Assembly (NCBI GenBank): GCA_964508185.1
Contig: CAZDSS010000008.1
Span: 1 to 49,723, forward strand
Reading direction: 5' to 3'
Length of the DNA: 49,723 nt
DNA from: CAZDSS01 sp964508185
GTDB taxonomy: Bacteria; Pseudomonadota; Alphaproteobacteria; Sphingomonadales; Govanellaceae
The translations under genes and the position numbers were made by a program. Below are positions 48,403 through 49,723 of this stretch, one piece after another (within the stretch, counting starts at the first letter, position 1; each line of letters starts with the position of its first letter). The notes under the pieces were generated by a model. The model worked only from the letters and a program-made list of their open reading frames with translations, did not search any database and was not told the DNA's origin.

Positions 48403-48729
48403 ATGGGTGACAGAGAGCATCACGAAGGGGGCGGGCAGCAGCCGGGGCTGCTGACCAAGCCCAAGACCAGGACGAAGAAACCTTCCCTGTACAAGGTGTT
48501 GCTGCTGAACGACGACTACACGCCCATGGAATTCGTCGTTCACGTGCTGGAAACCATGTTCCGCAAGAGCCACGAGGAAGCCATGAGGATCATGCTTCAC
48601 GTGCACCACAAGGGCGTCGGCTTGTGCGGCGTCTATACCTACGAGGTGGCCGAGACCAAGGTCGCCCAGGTCATCGACTACGCGCGGCGGCATCAGCACC
48701 CGCTGCAGTGTACGATGGAAAAGGAATGA
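48403..48729 (+). CDS. clpS: ATP-dependent Clp protease adaptor ClpS
   Basis: ClpS delivers N-degron substrates to ClpAP. The 108-residue protein has a charged flexible N-terminal tail, then YKVLLLNDDYTPMEFVV with the N-end residue pocket (NDDYTPMEFV), FRKSHEEAMRIMLHVHHKG and the C-terminal VAQVIDYARRHQHPLQCTMEKE. The start is ATG 48403; GTG 48394 adds three residues. It is directly upstream of clpA, the usual arrangement. Alphaproteobacteria often have two ClpS paralogues and this one is the ClpA-linked form. Confidence 0.96.
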   Translation: MGDREHHEGGGQQPGLLTKPKTRTKKPSLYKVLLLNDDYTPMEFVVHVLETMFRKSHEEAMRIMLHVHHKGVGLCGVYTYEVAETKVAQVIDYARRHQHPLQCTMEKE

Positions 48730-48817
48730 CGGAACGAACCATACAAGGGGATAGTTGAGTCTCTAGGGGGGAACGTAGTCAGGTAAAACAGCAACTCTCG
48801 CAGAATGGAAAATTGAA

Positions 48818-49723
48818 GTGCCTACATTCTCGGCCAATCTCGAAGCCACGCTCCACCGGGCCTTGGCGGAAGCCAATGAACGCGGCCATGAATTTGCGAC
48901 GCTAGAGCATCTTCTGTTTGGCCTTCTGGACGACCAGGACGCGGTCGCCGTGCTCAAGGCCTGCAACGTCAAGATCGACGTGCTGCGCCAGCAGATCGCG
49001 GCCTACCTCGACAACGAACTCTCCAACCTGGTGACCCACGACCGGAGCATGGAGGCATCTCCCACCGCCGGCTTCCAGCGCGTCATCCAGCGTTCCATCC
49101 TCCACGTCCAGAGTTCCGGCCGGGAAGAGGTCACGGGCGCCAACGTTCTTGTCGCCCTGTTCTCCGAACGGGAAAGCCATGCGGTCTATTTCCTGCAGCA
49201 GCAGGACATGACCCGGCTGGATGCGGTGAGCTACATCTCCCACGGCATCGCCAAGACGCCGGGGGCGAGCGAGCCGCGGCGGGTGACCGGCGCCTCAAGC
49301 TCGAGCCATGCGTCCGAGCGACCGGAGAAGGAAGGCGGGGCGCTCGCCACCTACTGCATCAACCTCAACCAGAAGGCCCGCCAGGGCAAGATCGACCCGC
49401 TCATCGGCCGTGAGGCCGAGCTCGAGCGCACGATCCAGGTCCTGTGCCGCCGCCAGAAGAACAACCCGCTCTATGTGGGCGACCCCGGCGTTGGCAAGAC
49501 GGCGATCGCCGAAGGTCTCGCGCGCAAGATCGTGGAAGGCGACGTGCCCGAGGTGCTGCAGGGCGCGACCATCTACGCCCTCGACATGGGGGCCCTGCTC
49601 GCCGGCACGCGCTACCGCGGCGACTTCGAGGAACGGCTCAAGGCCGTCATGAAGGAAGCCGAGGAGCACGAGAACCTGGTGCTGTTCATCGACGAGATCC
49701 ACACCATCATCGGCGCGGGCGCC
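48818..49723 (+). CDS. clpA: ATP-dependent Clp protease ATP-binding subunit ClpA, 5' part
   Basis: The window contains the first 302 codons, open to the right edge; the full protein should be about 750-790 residues. The N-domain that binds ClpS spans about 1-145 (FSANLEATLHRALAEANERGHEFATLEHLL), followed by a low-complexity linker at 155-175 (Ser/Ala-rich). NBD1 has Walker A GDPGVGKT (221-228) and Walker B VLFIDE (288-293). The start is GTG 48818, with GGAAAA just upstream. It is 88 nt behind clpS. The ClpP proteolytic subunit is not in this window. Confidence 0.95.
   Translation, partial: MPTFSANLEATLHRALAEANERGHEFATLEHLLFGLLDDQDAVAVLKACNVKIDVLRQQIAAYLDNELSNLVTHDRSMEASPTAGFQRVIQRSILHVQSSGREEVTGANVLVALFSERESHAVYFLQQQDMTRLDAVSYISHGIAKTPGASEPRRVTGASSSSHASERPEKEGGALATYCINLNQKARQGKIDPLIGREAELERTIQVLCRRQKNNPLYVGDPGVGKTAIAEGLARKIVEGDVPEVLQGATIYALDMGALLAGTRYRGDFEERLKAVMKEAEEHENLVLFIDEIHTIIGAGA

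Noticed and set aside
1..49723. CRISPR arrays, insertion sequences, integrases or prophage genes
   Set aside because: I found no spaced direct-repeat array, transposase, integrase or phage structural gene. The regulon at 27-39.8 kb ends near a tRNA-Leu gene, but there is no integrase or visible direct repeat of the tRNA 3' end, so island integration is not supported.

Overview
This is a high-GC bacterial chromosome segment, almost certainly from an alphaproteobacterium. Supporting markers are a MipZ-type division ATPase, a ClpS-ClpA pair preceded by a phasin, a short stand-alone FliN-like protein, PgmG-type phosphohexomutase, a DUF2474 peptide behind a cyanide-insensitive-type cytochrome bd, and two large TonB-dependent receptors. 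I cannot name the genus; the receptors and aromatic-catabolism genes suggest a free-living degrader. The window carries two N-runs (29959-29968 and 47469-47568), so it comes from a scaffolded draft assembly. Both lie inside genes and both look like joins of overlapping contigs rather than missing DNA.

Layout. 1-4.8 kb: tRNA-Val(GAC), an MgtC-like membrane protein with a small lipoprotein, a UdgX-type uracil-DNA glycosylase, periplasmic Cu/Zn superoxide dismutase, a HAD phosphatase, a B1-like metallo-beta-lactamase with a Tat signal, and a LuxR-type regulator. 4.8-8.6 kb: an operon of an MBL-fold protein with an altered metal motif, an FAD aromatic hydroxylase, a DUF2783 peptide and a TetR regulator, preceded by a 20-bp lux-box-like inverted repeat. 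8.6-13 kb (minus strand): an M1 metallopeptidase, then a cold-shock/translation cluster (RhlE-like helicase, CspA, IF-1). 13.2-19 kb: a tightly coupled catabolic operon of acyl-CoA ligase, Cys-less thiolase fold, DUF35, SDR and two-subunit Rieske dioxygenase. 19-27 kb: GNAT, cytochrome bd (cydAB plus a 36-residue partner), two lipoproteins, lipB, a FliN-like protein, siroheme synthase, cysH and tRNA-Leu(GAG).

27-39.8 kb is the most unusual region. Two TonB-dependent receptors, a secreted alpha/beta hydrolase, two MFS transporters, a dimethylformamidase-large-subunit-like protein keeping the Tyr/Tyr/Glu iron ligands, a TIGR04076-like small protein and an aldo/keto reductase end at a TetR regulator. 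Four 20-bp sites fitting AATNNGTC-N4-GACNNATT (at most one mismatch each) sit on the three promoters: the two divergent ones at 30.4-30.5 kb and that of the TetR gene at 39.8 kb. I infer one TetR regulon for import and hydrolysis of an unknown amide-like compound; this is the best candidate for an undescribed system.

39.9-49.7 kb is mostly housekeeping: MgtE, PanC, a Bax-like glucosaminidase, MipZ, a membrane-anchored J-domain protein, phosphoglucomutase/phosphomannomutase, arylamine N-acetyltransferase, a phasin with a PhaR-like operator, ClpS, and the first 302 codons of ClpA, which runs off the end.
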